From assembly GCA_020466095.1 (NCBI GenBank), contig CM035806.1:128727679-128791678 (forward strand): 64,000 bases of DNA, read 5' to 3'. This DNA comes from Chlorops oryzae (taxonomy: Eukaryota; Arthropoda; Insecta; Diptera; Chloropidae). The position numbers were made by a program, and so were the translations under genes. Numbering within the stretch: position 1 is the stretch's first letter; each line of letters opens with the position of its first letter. Below, piece after piece: positions 44,255 to 55,360 of this stretch. A model generated the notes under the pieces. The model had not been told where the DNA came from and searched no databases. It saw nothing but the letters and a program-made list of their open reading frames with translations.

Positions 44255-44395
44255 TTAACTGATTTAAGCTGTTCTGCTTCTGTTCTGATTAGAATTTTCG
44301 TTCCGAAAAACAAAAAAAAATTTGTATGGAAATGTTGACATTTTGAGAGGATATCGTGACGATTAACTTTAACCGGAACAGTAGCAATTGGGCCT
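44255..44395 (-). mobile_element. Palindromic MITE, copy 2
   Basis: The reverse complement matches the 33603-33730 MITE over GGTTAAAGTT, ATCGTCACGATATCCTC and TTTTTCGGAACGAAAA. The left boundary is uncertain. Confidence 0.6.
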
Positions 44396-44420
44396 AAGAT
44401 GAATCAAAAGCAAATATATG

Positions 44421-45626
44421 AACAAGTAAGAAAGCTAAAGTCGGTCAAGCCCGACTTTGAAATACCCAGCGTCCTGACATTATGAGCGCACTATGTTTTG
44501 CTTCTCTATTTGTGGGCGTGGCAGTAGGAGGGCAACATAAATTATTTCCCTACACCTTTCATTCGCCTTGGTGAACCTATGTTGCGAATTCGAAGCTTCT
44601 ACGCCTTTTACTTCGTAAGTTACAAAAAATCTTCATTTTTGGGCGTGGCAGTGGGCGGGCCGCATAAAATTTTTTCCTACACCTTTCATTCGCCTTGGTG
44701 AACCTATGTTGCGAATTTGAAGCTTCTACGCCTTTTACTTCGGAAGTTACGAAAAATCTTTATTTGTGGGCGTGGCAGTGGGCGGGCCGCATAAAATTTT
44801 TTCCTACACCTTTCATTCGCCTTGGTGAACCTATGTTGCGAATTCGAAGCTTCTACGCCTTTTACTTCGGAAGTTACAAAAATCTTCATTTTTGGGCGTG
44901 GCAGTGGGCGGGCCATAAAAAAAATTTTCCTACACCTTTCATTCGCCTTGGTGAACCTATGTTGCGAATTTGAAGCTTCTACGCCTTTTACTTCGGAAGT
45001 TATGAAAATTCTCTATTTGTGGGCGTGGCAGTGGGCGGGCTACATAAATTTTTGTTCCTACACCTTTCATTTTCCTTGGTCAACCTATGCTGCGAATTTG
45101 AAGCTTCTACGCCTTTTATTTCACAAGTTACGATAAGCCCTTATTTTTGGGCTTATTTGTGGGCGTGGCTCGAGGAGGGCGGCGTCCAGTTTTGGCCAGG
45201 ATATGTCCCTTTTCGTAGTTTACCAGTACACCAAATATCAATGGAATGTGTTGAGTGGTTCGCAAGTTACAAGCATTTTACTGAAAACACATTATATTCA
45301 TTTGTGGGCGTGGCAGTAGGCGGATGTCTCCCATTTTTACTCAGGATCATACTCGGATCCCGATATACCTGTGTGCCAAATTTCGACTTGATTGGTCCAG
45401 CCGTTTCGGAGGAGATCCGACCACGGACGGACGGACGGACGGACGGACGGACGGACGGACGGACGGACGGACAGACGGACAGACGTACAGACGTACATAT
45501 CTAAATCGATTCAGTTTTTGATCCTGATCATTTCTATATATATTTTTCTATATCTCCGGAGCTTAATTCTCCCTGTTACAAGATTTGCACAAAACTAATA
45601 TACCCCGCTTACGCTGGGTATAAAAA
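44421..45626 (-). mobile_element. Helentron-like element, family B copy 6
   Basis: AACAAGTAAGAAAGCTAAAG to GCTGGGTATAAAA with about five tandem units and a GACGGACG microsatellite of about 50 bp at 45425-45475. The repeated frames are not genes. Confidence 0.84.
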
Positions 45627-45756
45627 GAAAGGTTTCAAATTGGTAGGAAATTGTGAGCAAATTTTTGCCCAAAGTTCTGAGGCAGCATTGGCAAAGCTTG
45701 ATTTTCGATCAAACTTTTTGATTTTTTCGAATATTACCATTTCTCCAAATTTTTTC

Positions 45757-45828
45757 GCCTGCGACAGGAATAGAACTCGAGCCCTTCAGATTGCCAAGCG
45801 AATACGCCTCCACTACGCCACGGATCTA
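45757..45828 (-). repeat. tRNA-derived SINE head
   Basis: On the minus strand, TGGCGTAGTGGAGGCG matches an A box and GAGTTCTATTCC a B box. No full cloverleaf. Confidence 0.45.
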
Positions 45829-46108
45829 TCTGACTCACGCGCAGCAAACATATTAGATTAATGTATGAGCAAAATTGAGCTGTAGACGCCTCGTTCACCA
45901 TGCCACTAGTTAGGTTCTACTATCCGTGTCTCTACTCGCGCACTAGTTATTTTTATTATACTCGAGAGCTACTCGCTAGGGCTCCAATTTTCCCTACTCT
46001 TCCTACAGAGTAGGTAGTCAGGTTTCTTTTTAGGTTTTTTATTCCTATGAAAGACTGCGGAGCCGATTGTGAAGAAAACTTTGACCCCTATTATGAAAGG
46101 CGACTGTC

Positions 46109-46292
46109 AACAAAGTTGATAGTTGATACTTTTTGTACGGGTCATAAAGTCGTTCGTCGCAGGTGGACGGAGTTGATACTTTTGAAATATGTAAAGACAA
46201 GCATGGTCTACAATGTAAATAAGTTTCAACTGAGTCCACCTGCGACAAACGACTTCATAGCCCGTACAAAAAGTATCAACTATCAACTTTGT
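46109..46292. mobile_element. Palindromic MITE with ~70-bp arms
   Basis: The left arm starts AACAAAGTTGATAGTTGATA. The right arm is its inverse with only a few differences across about 70 bp (GTCGTTCGTCGCAGGTGGAC against GTCGTTTGTCGCAGGTGGAC). The 184-bp unit would fold into one long hairpin. No target duplication was resolved. Confidence 0.75.
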
Positions 46293-47345
46293 TCTCAATT
46301 AAACGATTAAGCGTCGAAAGAACCTCGTCTGAATTTGATATCATACATACGTCGTTCGGGAGATAATAGCGACGAAATAATCCGAACGAATATACGCACA
46401 GCCATGACACTGAAAACGTTGAATATGGGTTCTAAAAGATTCAAAACCTGGAGATATGCAAAAACTGGCGATTCAATAAATACAAAAAATAACAAAATTT
46501 GGGAAAAATTCGAAATATAATATAAAGCGACTGATACACGATATGTTTTTTCTTAAATAATGCCGATGTGAAGGCTTTGTGGTCGAACAAATTGGAATAA
46601 AACAGCTCCAAAGTTGAAAAATTTGGAAAAAGTTCAAACAAATTTACTTTGTCATTGAAAAATTCCAATAAAGTAATTTAGTTTCAGCAAGCTGTTTATA
46701 TTTCTGGAAAGAGCATTCTTTGACTTTTTATAGACGTAAAAGAAATTAAAATCGGTTGATAACAACGAGGTTACAACTTACAGCGATTCAATGTCCTAAA
46801 TAACGGTTTTTAGTCCATATCTCCGAATCTAGAGCCAATCTTAAAAACCCGTTAGAATATTTGAGTTCATCACTAAATTACGTCAAAAACAACTGTCCGA
46901 TTCTCAGATCGAAAACCGTGTATACTTGTGTTATTAACTTTGGCCAAAGTATGTAAATATTTTTTTAAGTTTTATATATAAAACTTGCTTTAATTTTAAG
47001 TTTTTATTGAATTCCGGTGCACACGTGACACTAGAATATCAAGGAAAACAAATTGAGAAATGACAGCTACATTTCTTTCGCTTTGCTCTTTTCGCATTTT
47101 TTTAGTTTGTTGGTGTTGTAACTATTCAAACTATTTGGAAATTAGTGCAATCATAAACAATGCATTTTTAAAAGTAACCATTAAAGAGTAAATTCGGTTA
47201 AAAGTAAGCGAACGCAAGTAACATTTTTGTTTTAATTTTACTAACATTTTTCTCATTATGGGTTTTAAGTAAAGGTATAAATTCATTAAAATTACAAAAT
47301 TTGAATATCTTTCTTTCATAACATTGGATAAAAATAATTGTTCAA
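46293..47345. other. No gene recognised
   Basis: AT-rich spacer with short frames lacking motifs, ending at the poly-T that marks the LINE 3' end. Confidence 0.4.
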
Positions 47346-47668
47346 TTTTTTTTTTTTTTTTGTAAACGTTTTATTATTTATTGGATCACTCCTCTAATAT
47401 AGGAGTCTAGCAATAAGTTTTTAAATCTTACACCTAATTGGACAATATTACAAATCACAAAGCATTTTCTTAATTGAAAAGTTTATGACTTAGTAATAAG
47501 TTCATTGCGGGTCTCGGATACCGAAAACTGGGCTTTGCTGATGTGTGAAGAAACACGTAAAATATTGACGGTGCGGAAACGAAGATTTTAAGCAGCTAGG
47601 CTGTGCGTGGATTGCACGGGTGCATGGAGTGCACCCACCGAGTAGACGATCAGCTAGGAAAACTGAGT

Positions 47669-49107
47669 TTATGGATGTGCATGGATTGCACCAGCTGTTG
47701 TAGAACGATTTATAATTGCTGGCCGGTCATTTCTTTTCAATCTCGAAGAGTACGATGTGTTCGATAATCCACGGGCAAGTGGATTTACATGTCTGCGCAA
47801 TTTATTGAAGTATTTCTCTTTGATATTGGTGAACTCTGTTTTAACCAGTTCTACGTTGAGCTCTTTATGGATCCGTTCATTCAAAACAAACCAAGGAGCT
47901 CCTGTTATAGTCCTTAGGATCTTGGACTCTGCTCTTTGCAGGATTTCTATATTCGAAGAGCTGGCATTTCCATACAATTGTAAACCATACGTCCATATTG
48001 GTTTTATAACTTGGTTGTATAGAAGTTTCATATATTCAAGCTTAAGAGGAGAGCGGCTATTTATTAACCAGTGCAGGCTGTTGGCTTTAAGCTTCATTTG
48101 GGTTCTCTTGGCTTCAATATGCTTACGCCATGTCAGTCTTTTGTCCAAATGAATACCGAGATATGTGACTTCCTCACATTGTGGGATGCGTACATTATTA
48201 AGGAAAATGTCTGGAGAAGCTTTTTTTTGAGCGTGAAATTAATGTGTTGACATTTAGGCTCATTAATTTTGATACGCCATTTAGATAACCAGCTTTGGAT
48301 TTCGCTCAAGTGATCTTGGAGCTGAGAAGTTGCGATACTTATGTTCTCGTGCCGACTAAGTACCGCTGTGTCATCAGCAAATGTTGAAATCAATATTCTA
48401 TCGTTATTTGGAATATCTGCTGTGTATACAAGGTAAAGAAAAGGCTCAACAACACTCCCTTGGGGGACTCCCGCGTTTATTTGAAAGGTTTTTGTAATAA
48501 ATGAGTTATGGCTTACTTGATACGTTCTATGTTTTAAGTATGACTCAAAGATCGCGTGAAAATTAAAGGGAAGTAATCTTCTGATTTTGTATAACAGCCA
48601 AACTTTATCGAACGCTTGTTGCACATCAAGAAATACTGCAGAGCAGTACTCCCGATTTTCATAGGCAAGTCTTATTTCATTTGTAATCCGATTTACCTGT
48701 TCAATAGTACCGTGTTGTTTTCTAAACCCGAATTGATGTGGAGGGATAATGTTCTGCTCTTGCAGATAAGGTGTTAATTTGGCTATGAGTAACTTTTCGA
48801 ATAACTTTGAGAGACAAGGCAGGAGGCTAATTGGTCTATAAGAGGATGTTTGGGTAGGATCTTTTCCTGGCTTAGGCACCATTTTAATAACCGACCGTTT
48901 CCAATCTTTTGGGAAGTAGCTGAATTCAATAATTGCATTAAATAAGACTGTAAAAAACTGTACTGCTACGAATGGTATATTTTTTAACATTTTTGGAGTG
49001 ACAAGATCATGTCCCGGGGCTTTTTTGCAGACAAGTTCATTTTTTATGATACCGACAATTTCTCTTGAACTGATTTGTATGGAAATTCTACGAGTGTTTT
49101 CGGACAA
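47669..49107 (-). pseudogene. Jockey LINE reverse transcriptase, copy 2
   Basis: The frame 48133-49107 covers SSYRPISLLPCLSKLFE, the QAFDKVW motif, GVPQGSVVEP and FADDTAVLS. The frame 47669-48148 continues through the thumb to the C-terminus (IINRSTTAGAIHAHP). A frameshift near 48225, in a T run, separates them, and another lies between 49107 and the endonuclease. Confidence 0.9.
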
Positions 49108-49152
49108 AGTTGGGAGAACATGCTCAGCATTGCTCGGATTCGGTTGGAATAC

Positions 49153-50070
49153 CTAATTGAGGTGCAAAGCAAAAACCATAGCTTTCTCTTCATCTGAGCG
49201 CGCCCATCCACTGTTGAGACACCGAACGGGTGTTTCACTCTGTACTGGGGTCTTCATAGAGCGGCTTGCCAACCACAAGGAACTACGATTTGAGCATCTG
49301 GGCGTAAGGTTCTCGACAAAGTTGCGGGTTTTACATTCTTTCTCCCTATTTAAACTTGCTCTTAGCTTGTTTTCTACTTCTTTTAGCTTGTTTTTGGCCA
49401 ACGGAGAACGGACCCGCTGCCATTCGCGCCTGAATCTTCGTTTTTCTGCGACGAGATTTTCAATTTCCCTATTAGAGAAGGCGTGTTTTGTTCTATATTT
49501 AGTATGAGGAGTCGATTTTTGCGCTGCTGATGCCAAATAAGAGTTAAAAACAGTTACGGCATCGTCAATATGATCAATGCATTCAATTTTATAGTTAGTA
49601 TGAATATGCGCACTTATGTGCTTTTTGTATTTTAACCAATTTGTGCCTGCATCTGTTAAGCTGAGTGGGCGTTCTACTGGTTCCGGATATTTGTTCAAAA
49701 CGAATACAACTGGGGAATGATCTGAGGAGAGGTCGGTTGTTGCTTTTGCAGAAATAAGCTCTCTTGCAATACCTTTAGTTATTCCGAAATCTAAGAGGTC
49801 TGGAATTTTTTGGAGATCTGTTGGCCAATAAGTTGGCTGTTTTGGAGATACAAAGTCTAGAGAATTGTTTTTATTGACAATTGCCTTGTATAATTGCTGA
49901 CCCTTAGGATTGAACGTTCTGGAACCCCAGAAAATGTGCTTTGCATTATAGTCTCCTGCTGCTAGGAACTTATCACCTAATGTCTTAAAGAAGTCTAATA
50001 ACATTTTTTCGGTTATGCTAAAACGAGGTGGGCAATAAATCGCCGATAAAACCAGATTTTTACCTCTCAC
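49153..50070 (-). pseudogene. Jockey LINE endonuclease, C-terminal part, copy 2
   Basis: A 305-residue frame. It begins inside the AP-endonuclease and shows GDYNAKHIFWG and SSDHSPVVFV, then the linker toward RT. The N-terminal Asn and Glu motifs are missing because of 5' truncation. Confidence 0.88.
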
Positions 50071-50096
50071 TATTACGCAAAGCGTTGTTGCCTGAA

Positions 50097-50760
50097 ATTC
50101 AAGATATTAATCTCTTGCAAAGCAAACCCTAAAATTGTTAAATTTCCAACTGTCATTGCAGTACAAAAAATATCTTGACTACGAAATATAGACTTCAAAC
50201 GCACCTTTCAGGATTCACTAAGCAATTCAGTGCCGTGTCGGGTTCGCCTTATAGACCATTGATATTCACAGCACAAAACTAAAGGCGTTGTCAATACGCA
50301 TTTACATGTTAAGACATTTCAATATTCTAGAGTCAAACTCACGAACAAATATTTTGAGAAAATTAAGTAAGTAGAGAAAGACGTAAGAAGAAAAGAGACG
50401 GTGTTTGTTAACTGTTCCGAAACAATCTTCTTCATAGTTCAATCAATGCTTCTCTTTCTTTCCCATGTATTCAAATGGGATAATTTCGAAACATGTTTCA
50501 CAAATCTGACCCGGCGTACAGTGAAAACAATTTTCGTCAGCAAGGGACGCACGGAGAGGGAGAAAGGCACTTGCGTGACAGATCCCCTCGCGCCTGGCCT
50601 ACAAAAAATGTGTTTCATAATCGATATCTCTTAACGTGTAAATGCGTACAAACCTTATTTATTATGTTTGTGCCGAGAATCTAAAAGCTTCCAAAAGGTG
50701 TATCTTTGGCTGAAGTTAGGACATGATGTAAGATGTGGCTATTTTTTTTATCGTCATTTA
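50097..50760. other. No gene recognised
   Basis: Frames at 50401-50684 overlap each other without motifs. No repeat signature seen. Confidence 0.4.
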
Positions 50761-50913
50761 CCATGTTTACACGACCCGCTAGATACGTGTTCACTCGACA
50801 CACTTAAGTTTAACTGTCTCTGTTTGCCCACACGATTTTTACTGGTGGCAAAAATAGACAGATAGTCTTAAACGTGTCGAGTGAATACGTATCATGTGGT
50901 CATGTAAACATGG
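50761..50913. mobile_element. Palindromic TA-flanked MITE, 153 bp
   Basis: Inverted arms start CCATGTTTACACGACC and CCATGTTTACATGACC and continue for about 45 bp. TA lies on both sides (50759-50760 and 50914-50915). It is a Tc1/mariner-type hairpin MITE by target choice. Confidence 0.75.
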
Positions 50914-50932
50914 TATGTAATTGATTAAGAGT

Positions 50933-51080
50933 CACATTAACATTGACTGAATGAGTCAGTTAATTGTTTTAGTGAAAAAAGCTCGTGTGCGGCACGCCGA
51001 CGCTTGAATGGAAATGTATAGGCAAGAGTACATAAACACGCACACGTGTGACTGATCAGTCAGACTGAATGTTAATGTGG
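50933..51080. repeat. Inverted-repeat MITE-like sequence
   Basis: CACATTAACATTGACTGAAT on the left mirrors CACATTAACATTCAGTCTGA on the right. TTAA lies just outside on both sides (about 50925 and 51085), but the exact ends are unclear. Confidence 0.55.
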
Positions 51081-51398
51081 TCCATTAATGAGCGACCATG
51101 AAATAAATGAAATTTTGGGGAAGATGTTGGAAATTGTTTCAGAAATAGTTTCGAACCGGTTTTGGTCTTTCGGTTTCGATTCGGGAACCGGATTACAAAA
51201 AAACAAAATATCGGTTTCGGTTTTATTTCGGTTAGGAAAATTAACCGGTTAAAATCGGCTACGATCACGGTTTCGGTTCCGGTTGCACCGTTATTATTAT
51301 TATTATAAACGTTCTTTAAAGTTTCGTGTCGAAGCACACGAAGCACCGCTTGCGACTTGACTTTGCATCTTTTCTGTATCCCCGTTATTATCTGTAGG
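51081..51398. repeat. CGGTTTCGG-rich low-complexity stretch
   Basis: 51150-51290 is dominated by GGTTTCGGTT/AACCGG motifs on the plus strand, ending at a TTA microsatellite (51290-51306). It may be the remnant of another MITE. Confidence 0.35.
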
Positions 51399-51784
51399 CA
51401 GTGCCGGATTAAGGTAGGGCTAGCTGGGGCTATAGCCCCGGGCCCCAACTGGTAACGGGCCCCGAGCGTCCAAATAAAATATGATCAAAATATTTCAAAA
51501 AAAATTTTTCCCGTAAAATTGCTTTAAAATTAAAAATTTTATGAAATAAAAAATTTAATTATATGATATCTTAATAAAATTTTTGACTTTTACCACTTTT
51601 AAAATCAAGGGCTCATATATAAAATGTTTCCTTTGTGGTTCATTCCTTTGAAAGAATTTATATTGTTCTAATAAAAATTGACTTTAGCAGCTATTCCTTA
51701 TTTCAAAAAACTGCACCAAATATAGCATCAGGGGCCCCATCACTATATAAGCCCCGGGCCCCATGACACTCTAATCCGCCACTG
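51399..51784. mobile_element. hAT-type MITE, 386 bp
   Basis: The left end is CAGTGCCGGATTAAGG and the right inverted end CAGTGGCGGATTAGAG. Exact 8-bp duplications TCTGTAGG lie at 51391-51398 and 51785-51792. GGGCCCC-rich subterminal segments surround an AT-rich middle. No ORF. Confidence 0.85.
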
Positions 51785-51792
51785 TCTGTAGG

Positions 51793-53869
51793 GGAAGAAC
51801 CCTGCGGGGCTGATGAATCCAAAAGTAAATTATTGTTGGTTATTCTTCTGCGATACATTCCGCAGATACCGCTTCCCATTCTCCGTTGATTCTACAGTCA
51901 GCTCGGACCCAATCCATCCCTTCAATTTTGATTGCCTTCGCTCTTCGTTTTCCATCTGTTTATTCTGAAAATCATTTGAAATCATCCGAAAGTCACTTGC
52001 GGTATTATTTACTCAGGCTGAGTAACTCAGCCAGTCGATTGCGATCCTTTCGAAAATTTGCTTTTAACGGGAGACCCACTTACGACACGACACGGCGCGG
52101 AGCAAACAGCCCCAACGCCACATTTATCCACCCCTGACTCAAGTTGGCAATTCGATGAAGTGGCGAGCTGAAAAAATTAAGATTGGCAACCCTGCTACCA
52201 ACAACTGCTACCTTGGGGAATTGAAAGCGAAAGAAAATCATCTTTTTTCACGTTCAATAGTTTGCGAAAACTGGAATGGCAGCTATTGGCATCGAATCTT
52301 AACATATGTTTGACATAATTGAGTAACGAATATTTCTTAGTATCACCCTCAACGGTACCTTGCGGAACCTTGCAACCTTTTGCTCACTCGAGAGAAACTT
52401 TCAAAACTTCAATAAGCAAACCTTTTGAATCTTTGGTGCTTTTATTTCGGCGAGATCTTTGAAATTTAATAATGTTTTCACATATATCTTAAAGAACTTA
52501 TTTTTTTGAGTAGAAACTAGAGATATATTTTTACAATAGCAATAACTTCGTGAGTGGGGGTGTTTGCTATTCAGGCATGGTTACGCACGACACAAAAAGT
52601 TTAAATCACGGTCACGCACGTCTCACGCACGTCTCACGCACGAAAACCGATTTCCACTCACGCTCACATCGTGACACGACGTGTCACGCGTGACACTGTC
52701 AAAAATCACGGCACGCGCGCACCTCTACCATATACATACATATGTATCTAAAAAAAAGTTTTTACCCAATTCAATCCTTGTCCACCATTTATAATTCTTT
52801 GGTGCCTTCTCATAGCCCTCGTCACTTGTCGTATAAATAATAATAATAAAAAAATAAAGATAAACTTTTGGCGGCACAAGAATCCTTAAGTAATTAAGAT
52901 TTGGCATGCAAGACTTGACTTTGCCCTTCAAAAACTAACTTCGCTTTCATTATGCTTGCACTCAGTTATTTGACCTGACCAAGTCGTTTGTGACTGAGTC
53001 ACAGCAACACTGATAGCCTTTCGCTGGTCTTTCACTGCTCGCTGCGTTCCAAAAAAAAAACCTCGGGCTTAATCTAATCCCTAAAGCTGAAGTGTTCTAT
53101 TTTTATTTAAGTTCTCTTTATCCCTTTTCTATTTATTCGTTGGCGTTGCTGTTTATAATATTATTTCTCGTTCGATTTCTAGCTTCGTTCTCATTTCTTC
53201 TCCCATTTCCGTTTCTATTACCGCTTTGCGAACGATACGAACATCTTACTGCCGGTGAATGAATGAATCCATCAAGCTTATTGCAGCTAAGACAAGAATT
53301 TCGTCTTTAGTGACCTCGCTTTCATTGGCAATCCATTCAATGTGCATTCTGCGATCACAATTGGCAATAGTACAAACTCTTGAGAGACCAAAGGGAATCG
53401 TTTTATTTTTTTGTTGTTTTTATTTTCTCTTGATTTATTTTTAGTTACTAACGTCGCATATTAAGTCGTTTATCAAACCAGTGTTAGGTAGGAAATTTTC
53501 TTGATTCGTCTTGGGCTTGGGTAGGCCCGTAGCAACCCAGGGGCTAGGACGAGCTTTGCCCCGCACGCGTAAATTTTTAGCTGCTAGACGGAGTGTTTTC
53601 GGGTCAATTCGTACTAGAACTACTTATTTTTAATGAGTGCAGGGCTAAACATTTTTCATAGTTAATAAATTAAAATGTTGAACGTGTTACGAGATTTCTT
53701 CATAAGAAAGTGCGCAGCTTAATTATCGGTGAGGCGTTTTGAGATCATTAAAAAAAACCAGACCCAATGTAACTAAACCAAACATGAGGCGTTGCTACAC
53801 TCACCCACTCAATAGTTTCAGGAACTGCAGCCAAATTTTTGTTTACTCAAAACCATATATGTATAACTA
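51793..53869. other. No gene recognised; CACG-rich tract inside
   Basis: Two kilobases with short frames only. The notable item is a dense CACG tract at 52575-52720, annotated separately. It may be host intergenic sequence. Confidence 0.4.
52575..52720. repeat. CACG-rich tract
   Basis: Dense CACG motifs: TCACGCACG repeats in tandem (52614-52645), followed by GTGACACGACGTGTCACGCG. The GC-rich character contrasts with its flanks. It could be part of an unrecognised MITE or a cluster of protein-binding sites. Confidence 0.4.
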
Positions 53870-54025
53870 AGGACTGTCCCAGAAATAACTGTCCTTTTGT
53901 TTTTAGGCTATTTATGAAAAAGTGTTAACTCTATAGCAACATATTATATTTGGTACCGAAATAAAGTATAAATATTGCAGATAAAAAAAAATACTCATCC
54001 GTAAAATAAAAGAGCTACTGAAAAG

Positions 54026-54771
54026 ATGTCGTCTCAACAAGAAGAAAAGCGGAAAGCAATTATTTACAAACACCTGGAAAATCCAAACACCACGTACAAA
54101 ATGATCGCTAAGGAAGTTGGCGTGTGCGAAAAAACTGTCGGTAGGACCATAAAACGATACAGACAGCTTACCCCTATATCAAAAACATCAGGATCAGGGA
54201 GAAAAAGTGGTCCAGCGAACCAAGTGGTGGCCCAGAACGTTAAGCGGCTGTTTACTCAGAATCCAGGCACTTCGGTTCGTGATATGGCAGCAAAGCGGGA
54301 ACATCGAAGTCAAGTGTTCAACGGATTAAAAAACTTTACAACCTAAGGAGCTATAAAGTACAAAAAGGACCTGATAGGTCAGAAGAAAAGGACGCCGAAG
54401 CCAAGAGGAGGGCTCGAAAACTGTATCGCGATTACCTGGCAAAATTTGATTGCGTGATCATGGACGATGAAACGTATTGCAAAGCAGATTTCAAGCAGTT
54501 ACCTGGACACGGATATTATACTGCGGTTAGAAGGGGTGGAGCATCCTCTAAATTTACCACCGAAAAACATACCAAATTTCCAAAGAAATACATGGTGTGG
54601 CAGGCCATTTGCAAATGTGGCCTTCGAAGTAAGGAATTTGTGACGGATCGCACAATCAACACCGAAATTTACATCAGAGAGTGTCTGGACCGGCGTTTGC
54701 TGCCTTTTATACGTCAACACCAAGATTCAGTACTATTTTGGCCTGACCTAGCAACATCTCACTACGCCCAG
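54026..54771 (+). pseudogene. DD37E transposase, N-terminal part
   Basis: The frame 54026-54346 holds a helix-turn-helix domain (AKEVGVCEKTVGRTIKRYR). A one-base shift near 54298 moves to the frame of 54454-54777, with the first catalytic Asp in VIMDDETY, KYMVWQAI, and the second in FWPDLATSHYA. The gene is interrupted at 54771 by the BEL LTR. The remainder is at 63363-63617. Confidence 0.88.
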
Positions 54772-55322
54772 TGTTAATGTGAGGGGCAAGGGAGCAAGTG
54801 GACGTACCTGGTATTCCGCTGCGGGGGTTTTTGGTTGGAGGCTGCCGAGCACGTAGAATTATATATTGTTGTTATATATTGTCTTTTTTTTTGTTTACGC
54901 GACGCGGTTGTGTGGTGTTTTGGTGAGTTGGAAAAAAAATCTGCCGTCTTGGCGTATATATATATATAAAAAATTAATTTAAAAAAAAAAAAACTTAAAC
55001 CAATTTGCCTTCTTGGCGGTGGGTTTTTTGTTGTTTATGTAGTTCACGCTAATGCACTTGAGTTCTTTTGGTTTTTTTTTTTTTTTTTTATTTTTAGTTC
55101 ATTAAATTTCGATTTAGATTTTTTTTTTTTTGAATTTTAACTTATTGTTTCGGTGCGCGCACAAACGGTCAGGGCGATATTACTTTTTCGAATGTTCTAC
55201 CTTGAACGGCCAGAACTCGCTCGAGCTCGAACTTTAAGTTGTACCAAGAAAAAAAGGGAGATTTGACTAATTCGCCGCGCTTTAAAGGGTCGGCTGCGTA
55301 GTTGCGGCGGCGAACACGAACA
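54772..55322 (-). repeat. 3' LTR of the BEL element
   Basis: Near-identical to 62804-63357. It contains long T/A runs and an ATATAT tract that differ slightly in length between copies. A polypurine-like stretch, GGCGGGCAGTA, abuts it on the minus strand at 55323-55333. Confidence 0.93.
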
Positions 55323-55360
55323 TACTGCCCGCCTTGCGCTACGCAACCATAATTCCCTGC

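Larger units (their letters stand above)
47346..50096 (-). mobile_element. Jockey-clade LINE, 5'-truncated copy 2
   Basis: The same family as 3724-7393 with high similarity. A poly-T of about 16 bases at 47347-47362 is the 3' A tail on the plus strand. Similarity to copy 1 stops abruptly at 50096 inside the endonuclease, so this is a shorter 5' truncation. It retains about 390 bp between endonuclease and RT that copy 1 has lost. Confidence 0.9.
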
